From positions 4,660,599-4,724,598 of the forward strand of contig CAJSYZ010000004.1 in assembly GCA_910574455.1 (NCBI GenBank): a DNA stretch of 64,000 bases, in the 5' to 3' direction. Both the position numbers and the translations under genes were made by a program. The notes under the pieces were generated by a model. The model ran no database searches, was not told the DNA's origin, and saw nothing but the letters and a program-made list of their open reading frames with translations. The DNA comes from Trichaptum fuscoviolaceum (Eukaryota > Basidiomycota > Agaricomycetes > Hymenochaetales > Trichaptaceae). Positions 23,301 to 34,733 of this stretch are shown here, in pieces. How positions within the stretch are numbered: the first letter of the stretch is position 1; the number at the start of each line of letters is the position of its first letter.

Positions 23301-24395
23301 TCGGAGCAGCCAATGATACAGATAGTTTCTTCGATGGCATTATGGGTAATCAAGAGCACAACGAAATTGCTGACCTGGATGATTTCGGCAGTTCATCAGT
23401 GGGAGGACTGCAGAGTAGTGTGGTTCTTCATGATGTGGAAAATACAGAACATCAGTTCCGCTTGGGTGGTAGAAGCGACCCTTCAAGCTTAATATTAATG
23501 GCTTCAAAACAACGTTAGTAACACGAGCTTGAAGTTGTGGCGCTGGACATCTGACTTCTTCGTTGTTATCCTTACAGAGTCCAGTAAGCTGTACCCCAAA
23601 CAGCTCAATGCTCTTGTGACAATGAAAGGCCATCCGGAACTCCGGCGGCTCCGACAACTCATCAAAATATACTTATTCTGCAAGTACGAACGGTGCAACT
23701 TGAACGAATTAGGATACTACGACCTCGGAAGTGCTTCTGACAGCCTGATAGAAGCCGAACAACACTTTGCACTGGACATGGGCAATGACATTGCCATCTT
23801 CCATTCAGCTACCGCGTATTTCGCCTACCGCGGCGAATCGATTCCTATAGAGCAAGCAATGAGGGAGGTGATCAGGTCCAATTCCTCTTCGCGCGGAAAA
23901 CCACGACGTGATGTCGTTCTTGTCCAAGTTGATTCTCGCAAAAAGGGGTTTGCGGGCATGCAAATTGCTCGGGTTATGCTTCTTTTCTCCTTCACTGCCA
24001 ACGGAGAACGGCAGGAATGCGCCCTCGTCCAGTTTTTCAAGAACATTGGAGACTCACCTGACAGAAAAACAAGAATGTGGATAGTCGAGCCAGAGTATGA
24101 GTCAGAGACCTCTACCGCGTGCCAGCGTATTGGAAGTTGCCGTCAACTGAGTGACAATGACACCTCAGGCTCAGGCTACCACCGTCACGGTGACTCCAAA
24201 ACTCCAAAGTTATCCGTGATAGCTCTAGGGAGTATCTTCCGTTTAGCTCACCTCCTTGGGGTTCCAAAGGGTGATGAATGTCCTCCGAAGTCATTGACAC
24301 CTGAGGAGTCCCTGGACTTTTACGATAGATTCTATGTTAACCGATTTGCTGACATGCACATGCATGAAACATTGTACGAAAGTAGACAACAATAA
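20350..24395 (+). CDS. Plavaka transposase, N-terminal C2H2 finger, 9 exons
   Basis: Nine exons (to 20874; 20936-21555, 21606-21813, 21861-22098, 22159-22312, 22372-22523, 22579-22675, 22739-23513, 23578-24395) join in phase with no stop, about 1,190 residues. A C2H2 finger comes first (C-x4-C-x12-H-x4-H, around 20415-20485), then an acidic linker and TPCDEEGNLL. Plavaka landmarks follow: LLYREEQMSAGNI-type segment, VPVILGSDKTTVS, YPLYLSIGNV, LAIPK, CPDGHLRRSVFGLGSYIADY, a Cys cluster CAICTGWCCKC, PFTNDIPRADICDLISPDLL, LLHQIIKGVFKDHLVEW, APFPGLRRFPRGRGFKQWTG, DSKALMKVYLPAIVG, FLDFCYLVRR and FSLPRQHAMVHY. The C-terminal part has VQFF...RMWIVEPE and FYVNRFADMHMHE. It should cut and join its own element ends in the nucleus. 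No in-frame ATG lies between the stop at 20313 and the finger, so the first exon or start codon is unresolved. Confidence 0.88.
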
Positions 24396-24939
24396 AGATA
24401 AACCCTCATTTAGCGCACAAAGTACCTTTAAGTTGAAACTTATGAAGTAAGGATATGACATTTAAATGTTCAACATTGTACGAAGCTAGACAATAATTAC
24501 TAAGTTAAGCTGTACTAGTATCATAGTATTGAGACTTACGTAGTAGGTGCACTCGGTTCCAGTGCTTGCGAAGCAACGATAGCCTTATTTAGTCATCGAT
24601 TCTTGAGATGCTCCGTGGGAATAGCTTAACAATTAAAAAAGGGTCTGTGAAACTGGGCTAGGACAGTCAATACTTTGCTGTGACCACTTCGGAGTCGGAC
24701 ATTCCATTTCCGGTATTTTCTGCTGCATATATGCAAACCTCTTGTCCATGGTTCCCCTTTGTTTTGCACGGAAATAAATACTATGTTAGCTCCTTAATGA
24801 GGCTGATTGTAAGAATAACAGCTTTAAACTGGCTGTTGCACGAATATTAGGAAGAGACTGATGTTCAAGCAAATCAAAGTAATGTAACATGTGTGACTAT
24901 TATCTTGTAATCAGTAACCAAGCAGCTAGTACTACACAG
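24396..24939. other. Non-coding DNA 3' of the transposase
   Basis: No gene. A short local duplication is visible: AACATTGTACGAA(A/G)(G/C)TAGACAA occurs at the 3' end of the transposase (about 24367) and again near 24473. Confidence 0.4.
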
Positions 24940-26325
24940 CCAATGCAACCAAAACATGGCTTCCACATCGGAGCTCAAAATGTGGGATGATTGTAAGTGC
25001 CATGTGGACATTACATGGGTATTGATGTCACATCCTCAAGACACACAAAATGTGGCAGAATAGTCGGCACCAGATGGGAGCCATATAAGTAGAAATAACA
25101 GAGATTTATTTTTGCATCTATGCCTGTGCCATATTATTAAATATCTGGCATACATATCAGAACTCAAAATATGTCTGTCCCATATTTTTCTGTCCATGCT
25201 GATGCCAGCATACATGCAAATCGGTGTTCAAGTTGCACAAGATTTTTCTCTAAGTCCCTGCTACCTTGCCCTAAACCACTTCAAGTTGTGACTGGCAACG
25301 GCACGTGCAAGTTGGTTGCCTGTGCCAACGACTCGGACGCACGAAGTCTTCGCTTTCTCCTTCTGATCTCAAGGACGTTATCAATACTATGGTGAGTTTG
25401 TTATATCTTACATCTAATCATAACATCTAACCACTAGTAGCAAACAGCTCCAACATCTTCAAGTTGCCCAATGAACCGATCCACGACACGCCTGTCCTTG
25501 GTATGATGACCCGCTTGTGTTAGTTATCCAAGGTTGAAACATTAATTTTAACAGGATTGACCACCAATGCCATGAAGTATGGCTTGCTCTTTCTTTCTGC
25601 CTCAGATGCCATTATGCCGGTTCAGTCTGCATGGATGTCAAATAATTGTGAGCCCCATTACTGTTGCGCATTGAGCATTGCCCTGGGTTTCATTGCCGTT
25701 AATGGTTGGTTATGTTCTGCGCCGTACACCTCGCTCATCTCTTTCTCCTGGTGGCCAACAATGACTTGCGAGCCGGTCACATACATCTTGCGCTGCTCCA
25801 TGTACTGCGGGCGCTCAAACCGGTACAGCAGGTTCGTTCCGATCGTGTGGTCAAAGGACAGTCGCAGGCTGGAGATGAGGGTTGGGGGAACCGCCGCTGT
25901 GCGCGGGGTTGGTTTCGGCAGGCTCTTCACGTATGTTTCGAAATCCTGGAGCAGCTGCTTGACGGTGGGCTCCAGCGGGAGGGTGATGAGCTGTGAGGCA
26001 AGTACAAAGTTAGCATTAAATTGATTGCAATGGGAATTGGGACATGCAGATGTGAGGTGGGACTGAAAGTGGGTAGTCAAGGTAAACTATTAGTAGGTAG
26101 TTGGACTGTAACTACGAGTATCTGCTATAATGAATTCTATTCATTTCTGTTTTAATGCATATTTACAAATTTTTGAATTACATGTGAGACAAGAGAAATA
26201 AATGCCAGTGGCCATATTTTCTACCCATATGGCACCCATACCATGGTATCTACCCACTGTGTGTCCATCGAATCTTACCCTGGCTCCCATATATCACGCC
26301 ACAGTCTACCCACTATCTTCTCCCG
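24940..26325. mobile_element. Candidate non-autonomous element enclosing a captured MRG exon
   Basis: Left flank 24.95-25.2 kb carries repeated AAAATGTGG, CCATGTGGACATTACATGGG, GGGAGCCATATAAGTAGAAA and CCCATATTTTTC. Right flank 26.2-26.32 kb carries CCATATTTTCTACCCATATG, CATACCATGGTATCTACCC and GCTCCCATATA. Read as its complement, the right flank gives GGGAGCCA, TATGGGT and CCATATGGGTAGAAAATATG, resembling the left flank. This is an inverted, subterminal-repeat-like arrangement around the MRG fragment. Exact ends and target duplication are not seen. Confidence 0.4.
25712..25990 (-). pseudogene. EAF3: Single captured exon of an MRG-domain protein (EAF3/MRG15 type)
   Basis: About 93 codons match the middle of the MRG domain: LITLPLEPTVKQLLQDFETY at the start, then LLYRFERPQY, YVTGSQVIVG and EMSEVYGAEH. 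MRG proteins are subunits of NuA4 acetyltransferase and Rpd3S deacetylase complexes. The homology begins right after a CACAG acceptor-like site, where MRG genes usually have an exon start, and stops abruptly after GAEH, before the LLRLxVxLPxM helix. No chromodomain or other MRG part is nearby. It is a gene fragment, not a functional gene, and lies between inverted repeat-like flanks, as in gene-capturing transposons. Confidence 0.7.
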
Positions 26326-26846
26326 ATATCGTCACGACCTCCTGCTTGCCTTCGCTGTGTAGTCGCTATTAGTACGAGAATGTCCGGACCACTTCCGGTT
26401 TTGTCCGGCGGTGCTTGAACGCGTCGTTGCGTCGCAAGCACTGGAACCGAGCGCACCCTAAGTGTTTTTTTGGCTCGCATTCAAGTTGTACTACAGTTTA
26501 CATTGCCAGAGCCAGTGGCAACCACATCATAGTATTCAATGTTCAAGGTAATATTATTATCAACAAATCTCAAAGCGACATAAGAAAAAACTGAAAATGC
26601 AAGCATAGCGCAGAGACTCGGATTACAAGGGTACTCAAAGTCATAGGTTCACCTCGAAGTCCTCAGCGTTTCCCATGATATAAGTGCCTGGGAGTGGTTG
26701 GCTGACAACTTCACTCTGAAACCGCTTGACGGGGAGAACAGCTACTAGTAAATGCAGTGAGCGTATAATATGGAAATGAGGAGACTTTGTCACTTACAAT
26801 TATTACTGATTGCTGTGTCCATTGTCAACCCGCCACCTTCGAAAAA
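26326..26846. other. Non-coding, nothing definite
   Basis: A CATTCAAGTTG motif copy lies near 26480. A possible short 3' untranslated or intron-containing tail of the minus-strand gene to the right cannot be excluded. Confidence 0.3.
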
Positions 26847-29067
26847 CTACTTCGGCTCGTCGCGGTGACCTTCAGGACTTGAAGGCTTGGAGTCATCCTT
26901 TGACTCTATCGCCAATTTCACATAATTGCGATACCCTAAGACTTCACGAATATCAACGGGATTTTTGACGCCTTCCGGGACTTTTGCCTCGAATGCCGAG
27001 CACACCAACTCCGTCAGATAGCGTTGGTATCTCTGCATGTCATTGTCCTTCAAGTGGCGGAGCTTTGTATCCGATTTCTGTTCGACCTTGCCCTTGCCCT
27101 TGCCCTTGCCCTTGCCCTTGCCCTCGCGCTCGCGCTCGGGCTCGGCCTTATATGCCGCCATGCTCGCCATCTCCAACTTGTTATATTCTTCTAACTTATC
27201 AATAGATTCAAGGACAGAATCAGTCATCTCCTCCCCTTGATGTATGATCTTGTTTAAGAGGTCTTTTATGATGACGCCTTTCGACCTCTGCATGACTAGA
27301 TCGAAAAGACCCCTTCTGGAGACAACCTGCAACCATCTCCTGACGATCCTAAGCCCATCTATCAATCTCGTCTGAAGAACGCACAAATCGTCGATGCATT
27401 TATTAACCTCATCCTCAAAATTTGGTGCAACTTCTAGTGGTATGTTTCGATGTAGGTCCGATAGTAGGTTTTCCATCGTGTCGCGAACTTTGGGCGCCCT
27501 CGTCGAGACAACTTCATCCGCGTATTCCCTCCTGTCGTAGAAAGCGTCGTACCGATTGCACAGACCAATCGCCAGTTTCCAGCTTTTAGTTTTCGCACCC
27601 TTCGCATCCTTCTCAGCTGGTAAGTGTAGTAGCATTTCATTGGCAGCGGGTGTCTGGGGTGAAATATGAAGAGTTCTGACCGCAGGCGTCGAATATTTCG
27701 CTTGCAAATTCCCTGATTTTGATACCTGTGTGTAGAGTGCTTCCCATGAGAAGCGGATTTCGCTTCTGATCATAAGTCCATTAGCCGAAACTGAGATGGA
27801 TTGGAGATGGTCTTCGATGGTTGTGATGAGATCGTAAAGGGCGTCGAAATGGGCCTGGAAGTACGGTAGGAAGATTCGGAAATCATGAAACCAGGGGTCC
27901 GACTTGGATGCCTGCAATACCTCAACACAGTCTTGCTTGAAATCTTCCGCAATACACATTACACCCGATTTGCGATAATTTAGATGCATGCTGTAGTCTT
28001 TCGGAGGGGAGTGATTTCGTATGACCTCCCAGAGTTTCTTTGGCTCTATCTCGTGGAACCTGTAATTATAGGGTAGACTATTTGGGGCCGCGAGGGTGTC
28101 GAACACTTCATCTCTAGTGAACCAGATGACAATTGCGGAGGACTCCATGAAGAAGAACCTTAGACTGTCCAAGAGCTTCCTTACTCTAATAGCGTCGCCC
28201 GCTGGCCGTGACTAACAAGCGTAGGTTATTAGACGTTCTTTTTAGAAACATGATCTTATTACTTACCCCCGTAACATTTGCAGACAAGAGCTCGACCACT
28301 TCAGACATCTTTCCCAAAGCTGTGTTCAACGTTTGAATCTGTGCCTCAAAAGCAGTGCTCATCTGTGCAACCTGTTTCTCCAACTTCATAATCCTATCAT
28401 CCCCTGAATGAGCTGGATGGTTTGAAGTCGAGCGAACCGACTGCATGTCATCTGTACCAGTGAGCAATGGGGAAGTAGCAGTGCTCGTCCTTGCAACATT
28501 TTCCTCCAAATTCGTAATCATATCAACCCCTGAATGAGCTGGATGGTTTGAAGTCGAGCGAACCGACTGGTTGTAATCTGTACCAGTGTGAACTGGAATT
28601 TCTATAGCTTCTGAAATACTTTTTGCAGTAACGACCAGGGAATCCAAAGTAGCCGGAGATTGGCTAATGCTCCTTTTTATTGTATGCCCAGGTCCTGCTC
28701 TCGTCCCATGCGTTGACTCTGACAGTGATCGCGGAAGTTCAAGTTGCACTGGTGAATCGCTGACAGTGTGCGAATGACTTCTTCCTTTACTTGTCACGTC
28801 AGTCGTCTTTGCCCTTTTCGCTTCATTGCCTTCAAGATAATCATTGTCCGGCTCATTCAAGTTATGACGCTTAGTGCTCGGCTCCCCTGAATCCGAGTCC
28901 TCTGCTGAAGGCAGCTGTTAATTGGCTTTGTTTCCAGTCCGAGGTAAAACGAGCTCACTTTGGTTACTACTATTGTTGTAAGTACGTTTCCGCCGATTTA
29001 TAGTTACTATTCCCCGTTCTCGACTCCGAGTTGGATTCGATGCACTGGCATTTGGTGACGTATACAT
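26847..29067 (-). CDS. Unknown 703-residue coiled-coil protein with internal duplication
   Basis: Three exons: 28959-29067, 28267-28904 and 26847-28211, with introns of 54 and 55 nt, all in phase. The N-terminal 250 residues are Ser/Thr-rich. Within them a ~45-residue unit containing QSVRSTSNHPAHSG occurs twice, each copy followed by a short coiled coil (KLEKQVAQMSTA and its relative). Residues 250-700 are helical and charged with no motif I recognise; a GKGKGKGKGK stretch encoded by a GCCCTT hexamer run at 27087-27123 lies near the end. No signal peptide or membrane helix. The upstream 700 bp carry the same motif clusters as the Plavaka control region, so it may be a passenger or accessory gene of a related element. 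Function unknown. Confidence 0.7.
27087..27123. repeat. Hexamer microsatellite (GCCCTT)n inside a coding exon
   Basis: About six copies on the plus strand, encoding alternating Gly-Lys on the minus strand in the 703-residue protein. It is followed by CGCGCT-type units that encode Arg-Glu repeats. Confidence 0.8.
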
Positions 29068-29760
29068 TGTCTAAGTCTTCTCAGGCTGCTGATTGGGATT
29101 ATCTACAATTTAGTTATTGTCAGAACCAACAAGGGGGCCCAACTTAAACGCAGGCTCACTGGATATTTCGAACAAAACTGTGACTTGAAGCCTGAGAGGA
29201 GGTTGTATTGCTTTCTCCAACAGCTTCAAGATGTAGTTAAAACTGGTCCTCAGGCTACTACTACCGGCGCGGCACCACCGACTCGGAGTCGGAACCGAAT
29301 AGTATCAAGTTGAAGTTCGGTTCGAGTTTCAGAACCCTTTCAAGTTTAGAGATCAAATTGCCAGTAGTATAGTAGTAGTACAGTACTACTCGGGCTACAA
29401 GTCTGAAGATCTCAGTCAGTGGATGAAGTTAAACTAGGAGACTGAAAGTTGACTCACCGCCAGCCTGAGTACTGCCAGTGGCAGCCCCTGAGCTACTAGT
29501 AGAATTTAGGTGGCAGGGACTTCAACTACAAGGTGATCGGGCTTCAAGCTGCTGAAAAGAACAAGCTTGAGAGCTACTAGAGTGTAGACAATGACACGAC
29601 ACGTCGCTGGTCGCTGGCTTTCAAGTTGGCAACTCCTCGTCATTCAAGTTGATGGGCATGGGGTAGTCAGGCTACTAAATGCGGAACTTGAATCTGAAGC
29701 CAAACTTCTCACGCCACTGCTGGTGCCAGCCTGAGGCTAGTACTCTCCGGCACATGTTCT
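29068..29760. repeat. Second large motif cluster (CACTGGCA / TTCAAGTT / CTAGTA type)
   Basis: Dense copies of TTCAAGTT and its complement, GCCAGTGGCAG, AGCCTGAG, ACTCGGAGTCGG and TAGTAGTAGTAC units. It lies directly upstream of the 703-residue gene, as 19.7-20.3 kb lies upstream of the transposase and its partner. It probably marks the end or control region of a Plavaka relative. Confidence 0.5.
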
Positions 29761-32700
29761 AACCCATGCTGTTCCAACCTCGCGACGAGACATTCCTCAA
29801 CAAACTCGGATATCTCGGACGGGCATGCTCTACAATCATCTTCATCTCAAGCAAGCATTGGAGGGTATGTGCTGATACGCATAGTTCAAGGTGGCCTTGC
29901 GGTAGAGCTCATCTTTCTTTCAACAAGCATATCCTCAATGTGGTTTGTCCTTCCGACCACAGTGATACCAATACCATCACTTGTTTCTTAGGAGGATCAA
30001 CTTCTTCTCGTTTTTATCTCAGTCGACTCGCTGCTTCGAATAATCCTGCCTGTCTATGAAGATGGACTGCTATGGCACGAACCACCACGGAGGATTGCTG
30101 TAGGGAATGGACTGTGAGGACGCTTGGAGGAATTGAACCAAAGATAGCTTACGTGCAGGATGCTATCACCATAGCTATGGGATTGAGCACGGGAGGTTAC
30201 GTGAGAATAGAATCGGAGTTCATGATGATGGAATTTATGCAGGTCAGTGACCTACCAAATAGATGTAGAGATCAGAACTCTAATTTTTGTATCGTTTCGC
30301 AGAGCAATGGAGCAAAACAGAATACAGGATGAACGACTGGTGTCCAGCACTTCTTCATATTCTCTCATCCATCGTAGAACATCCAAACGAGATTCTCTCA
30401 TTCCATTCGCGTCTATCCCTCAACCGAGCGACATTAACAACCTCTTCTCATTATCTCGAGATTGTATCCTGCGATGTTGGTCTCCGAATAAAAGATGCCG
30501 GTCAGAGGTATCTTTTCCCCTTTAAATGGCAATAGAGAAGGGCCTTCGCTGTTACAGGGGCGTCCGCAAAAACTTTTGCTGGCTCACGAGTAATCGGGCC
30601 AAACCGAAGACAACTACTCCGTCTTTGTCTTCGTCCCTTCAAGTTCCCTTACTTTAGGTACTTTAGGTGGCACTTCTCATATTTATGAGTTCGCATCTGA
30701 TCAATCATACTGGAATCACATCAACCTCTCCCCCCTAAAAGTGCGCATTGTAGATTACAAGAATTTCTTACGGACGGGAGGCTATACGTTCTCTGTGAGA
30801 GGAAAGGAGAATCTGTGTGCGAAGTCGCTTATTTCGGTCCTGGTGTGGAAAGGCGTACTTGGACTCCCGCGGTCTGCGGTCTAACGGACAAACTGCATAG
30901 GAAACTTTTGGTGGGTTGCTGTTACAACCAGGCTCGTTAACAGAGAACTTCCTCAGGTTGTCTTACGTCCTGGTGTATTTTCTGTTTAACACTACGTTCT
31001 GCTCTCCAGGATTACATCTTGGCCCGCACCCTCCACTATTGATCGCATCCTATGCAATTATCGGAAAAAGGAACAGCCGCTGCCGTAGGATGTACAGTTG
31101 AGTTGACACGGGATCATCTTACACACTGGCACTGGCAGCCTAGGGCAGGAACCACCTTACAGACACACTTTATCCAATCATCCAAGATGAGTAAGCTCTA
31201 TAATATCGTTGATGGCCTCAAGTGACTTTTCAGTAGCGAACTGACGTAGTCATGGCCTCCTCCTCAACTACCACTGTATCCCAACGCCCAAGTCACCGCA
31301 GATTCTCTTCTTCACTTTTCTACCAATTTTCAACATCGAATTCCTCCTGCACGTCCCGATTCTCTCTCAACACCATGCGGGACCTTGTACAACTCTGATA
31401 GACCTCTTTCTTCCGCCGCGCATCTGCCGACTCGCGCTTTGCCTGTCTCGGCACGCTCAAATTGTTCTATCGGTTTCAACGCCTCGCGCAGCTCGCGTAA
31501 AACGTCTCTAGGCTCGTATGGAAACCAAGGGGGTAGGAGTTCGACCGCTTTTGCAGAGGAACGAAACCACTGCCGTCTACGCAATTTACTGCGCCCACAG
31601 CAGGCGCCCCAATTCTTGACCCAGGATTCTCTCGCAGATTTATGCCGACGCGTATTCCCCCACCGACTAAAGCAATGGCGAGCACACATGCGCACGCGTC
31701 CACCTCCACAGTTGACAACACAAACTTCTTCAGCGATTTGTGATGGTAGAGTGGTTACATCCGTCACCATATATCATGAGTGAACCTTCTCCGAGGGACA
31801 GGGCTATGCCAGAGAGCTCATCGTCAGTGGTGGCTGATGACCAGCTCAGAGAGCAGGACGTTAAAACTGGTTGCTGCACTTGCATCCGAGGTCCGCTCCT
31901 CCCAGGTTTTGAATCGCGAGACGCATCACCGACGTTTCGGATGTGCAAAGAGGCAAGTTACTGAACCGGCCCTCACAGGCACGAGGAGAGGATGTATGCG
32001 TGCAGTAATCAGTGAGCAAAAGCTACTACTGTACTTCTCGAGTAAGCTGTTCTTTTAATTTTTGAATCATAATACTCACGGGCTTCTTCAGCTTTGGAGC
32101 ATCGGCACGGGGAATGTCTATACGTTCTCCGAGAACATCTGCATAAGATTTACGCCGAAAATTATAGTCTTCTTTTCTTGGGGTGGGGGTAGGGGGATTG
32201 GACACATCCGTTCGCGTATGGAATCTGCAAATGGGTATGATTTTCTTCACATTCCTGTATCCCCGACTCATCAGTGACAACTTTCCAGTACGACTCCGAC
32301 TTTCTTGTCACCGGAAGGAACGATGGCCGTGTCAGCTTCTTCTCGTTCCATCATTCCTCTTTTCCTCGACCATCTCAAGCTCAACAATAAGCGGCCACAG
32401 GACTCACGCTGAGCAGTCAGTCGGGATGAGTCTCTATCCCTACCGTCTACTCTCACTTCAGGAATCCCTGCTCAATCGACATCTAAGCCTAAGTTCGCCT
32501 GGCCTGAGCGGCGTAAAGAGCCCAAAAACATGGGAAGGATGCTGGACAGCGACACTCTCTCACCACATACCACAGTGAGGAGAGGGAAGGTTGCGAAGTT
32601 GCGCGGTCGGATTCGTATATACGGGGCTATGTATCACCGGGCAGTTTGATGCATCCCAATATTCCGCTTGCATGCACAAAGGTCGACAAAGCAACTCACA

Positions 32701-33384
32701 AACTCAATTTGCAAATGCTGCGAAGGGAAAAATATAACTGCATTTTCGACATCATCCAAGTTGTTGTCAACTTGTCGTGTCCCCATTCCTTGCCAAACAC
32801 CTCTGCCCCGCCACCATTGCCGCCTAAACGGAGAACACTCGGTTTCAATGTGCAGTATGAAGTCCATCATCGGCCGACAGCGCAATTCCCTCAGCTCCGA
32901 GGACGAGAAACGCGCCTTCATGCAAATTACTCCTTCCGAAGCGGGTTGGGATGCATTCAAGTTGGCCCATTTCCCATTTTGGCACGGTTCTAGTTCAAGT
33001 TTCGGGTTGTGTACAGGGATGACTGTTGTATGGTGAGTTACTCGTGGCTTTCTTCGAAATCCTTCTAGAGCTGATGGAGCAGCTTCTTGTGCAGTGGGTT
33101 GTATCCTCCCGACTTCTTCGGAGTTAACATGACTCATTTTCTTGTTCGTTTGTGCTTAAAATGAAAAGAAGCCTTATAATCAAGTCATCCGGAAGAAATC
33201 ATTTGTTATCTCCTATCAGTTCAACTTGCGGTTTATCCGAGTCATAGTACAAAGCACTAATAGCTCCCTCTCTCTTTCTAGAAGAATGGGAAATCAGAAA
33301 ACTGACTTCAACTACTTTGTATAAGTGTGAAGTGGGAGCGGGTATTGTCCCCAAGATCATCATCAAGCCATTCCACCGTGAATC
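29761..33384. other. Unassigned region with broken reading frames
   Basis: Several 80-167-codon frames occur on both strands: 29766-30059, 30072-30244, 30313-30532 and about 30640-30890 on plus; 32026-32280 and 32634-33137 on minus. Between 29.8 and 30.9 kb protein-like segments pass between frames with interrupting stops (for example EQWSKTEYRMNDWCPALLHI), as in a decayed gene. I could not name its source. The minus-strand frame starting MSHVNSEEVGRIQ may be a real first exon of an unknown gene, but no continuation was found. Confidence 0.3.
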
Positions 33385-34426
33385 ATGTTCTCAAATCTTC
33401 GTACTATCCTTCTCATCCTCCTCTCCCTTGATTACGCACGCCTGCACCTCCGCACCGTCCTCCGCTTTCAGCTCGTTCAACGGTGGACAGCAAGGGCTCA
33501 AACGAAGGTACTTGTTTCATTCATATCAAGATCTGTACACTGACTTGTTGCTAGATACACAAGAAACTGCAAACGTTTCTTGATCTTCTCGGGGTACCAC
33601 CAACACCTCTCTCCGAATTACATCAATATAGGCTCCATAATATAGTTCCAATACAGTGTCGCACGGGCTTGGATGTGGACAATGCAGTGACTGCAATATA
33701 TGCTTCATTGCCACAGGTACCAGCTAGGAGATTTGTCTCGATCGACATCGAGTGGGCAAGTGGCGGAGAAGGGCCCAATCATCGCGTGGACCTCATCCAA
33801 CTCGCAGTTCAACACCACATTTATCTAGTCAGGACGCATACTCTTACTGACCTTCCCCCTACGTTGGCGCAACTCCTTGGAGATGGTACAGTCATGAAAA
33901 TTTCCGCAGGAATCAACGGTATGAATAACTTATCTTTTCTCCTGCGAGGTGGCCTAACAGAAGAAATGGCAGGTGACGCAGTGCGTATAAAGCGCAAGTT
34001 TCGCACCTCTGTGCGCTCCTGTGTCGATCTGACAGATTGGGCGCGCGTTGTCTACCCGGAAGTCTGGCCCAAAAACCCGACCTGGTCCCAACTGCTCTTA
34101 AACCCTCGTCTCTGGTTCCAGCATCCGACTCCGACTGTCAAGCTCGAAAAAATAGTGGGAGAAGTATTGAGGCTGAACGTCAAGAAGAGTAGTGAGGTCA
34201 CAATGAGTGACTGGGCAGCTGACGAGCTATCAGCGGCACAAAAAGAGTGTAAGTTATCATTCTGTTGTTCAAGATCAACCATCTTCAAGTTCTCACTTGC
34301 ATGATCTGCTGTACTGGAATACTAGATGCAGCTATTGACGTTCACAGCACGTTTGCTGTAGCTTTGGCCCTGAGCCAAAGCCACTCACCCTTACCGGATA
34401 AGTACATCAAGAACTTCGAGGCTTGA
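33385..34426 (+). CDS. DEDDy-type 3'-5' exonuclease-domain protein
   Basis: Three exons (33385-33507, 33555-34248, 34326-34426) give 305 residues. The N-terminus has a short hydrophobic stretch (TILLILLSL) that may be a signal anchor. The nuclease fold of the WRN/RNase D class is visible. Exo I is VSIDIEW at about residue 100, then VDLIQLAVQHHIYLV. Exo III is YAAIDVHSTFAVAL, with the Tyr and Asp of DEDDy enzymes, split by the last intron. In the Exo II region, where the family normally reads K-x-G-x-G-x-x-x-D, this protein has KISAGINGMNNLSFLL, so the Exo II aspartate seems to be missing and activity is doubtful. The frame is fully open. It is the only intact gene inside the graveyard block. 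Confidence 0.72.
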
Positions 34427-34733
34427 TCTAGTAGGCTGAGGCCCACCAGTAGCAGGTTTGACCAAATGTGCTTGAGTTATCGAGTAAATTGTTGTGCGCA
34501 TGCTCTTGTCTTTCAAAGTTGCCAGGAGATTCATGATTAAAATTTATTATTGAATTGCCTTTTTTTCCTGAATGATCACCGTAGTCTGAGGTATCAAAGT
34601 GGTTTGGAAGATGTCGCCAATGGTGTCTGTCTGCTGTTCGGATTGCTTGCCATGATGATGCTTCCAGTGGTGAACGAGCTTTAAATCTAAAATTGGAACT
34701 TGAAGAGTTCAAGTTGCCACCGTGACTCGCACT

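Larger units (their letters stand above)
15372..24395. mobile_element. Plavaka-type DNA transposon (coding core; termini unresolved)
   Basis: The unit has an intact transposase on the plus strand, a divergent multi-exon partner gene on the minus strand, and a 640-bp repeat-dense region between them. Plavaka elements are an expanded, CACTA/EnSpm-related group in Agaricomycetes. I could not identify a matching pair of terminal inverted repeats or a target duplication, so the stated limits are only those of the two genes. Flanking non-coding DNA (14.8-15.4 and 24.4-24.9 kb) probably belongs to the element. The open transposase frame argues for recent activity. Confidence 0.6.

Noticed and set aside
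25557..26024. 155-codon plus-strand frame
   Set aside because: It is the complement of the MRG exon. The minus strand carries clear MRG homology, the plus strand none.
31330..31783. Overlapping 130-146-codon frames on opposite strands
   Set aside because: Neither has a recognisable domain or splice partners; GC-rich sequence alone can keep both open.
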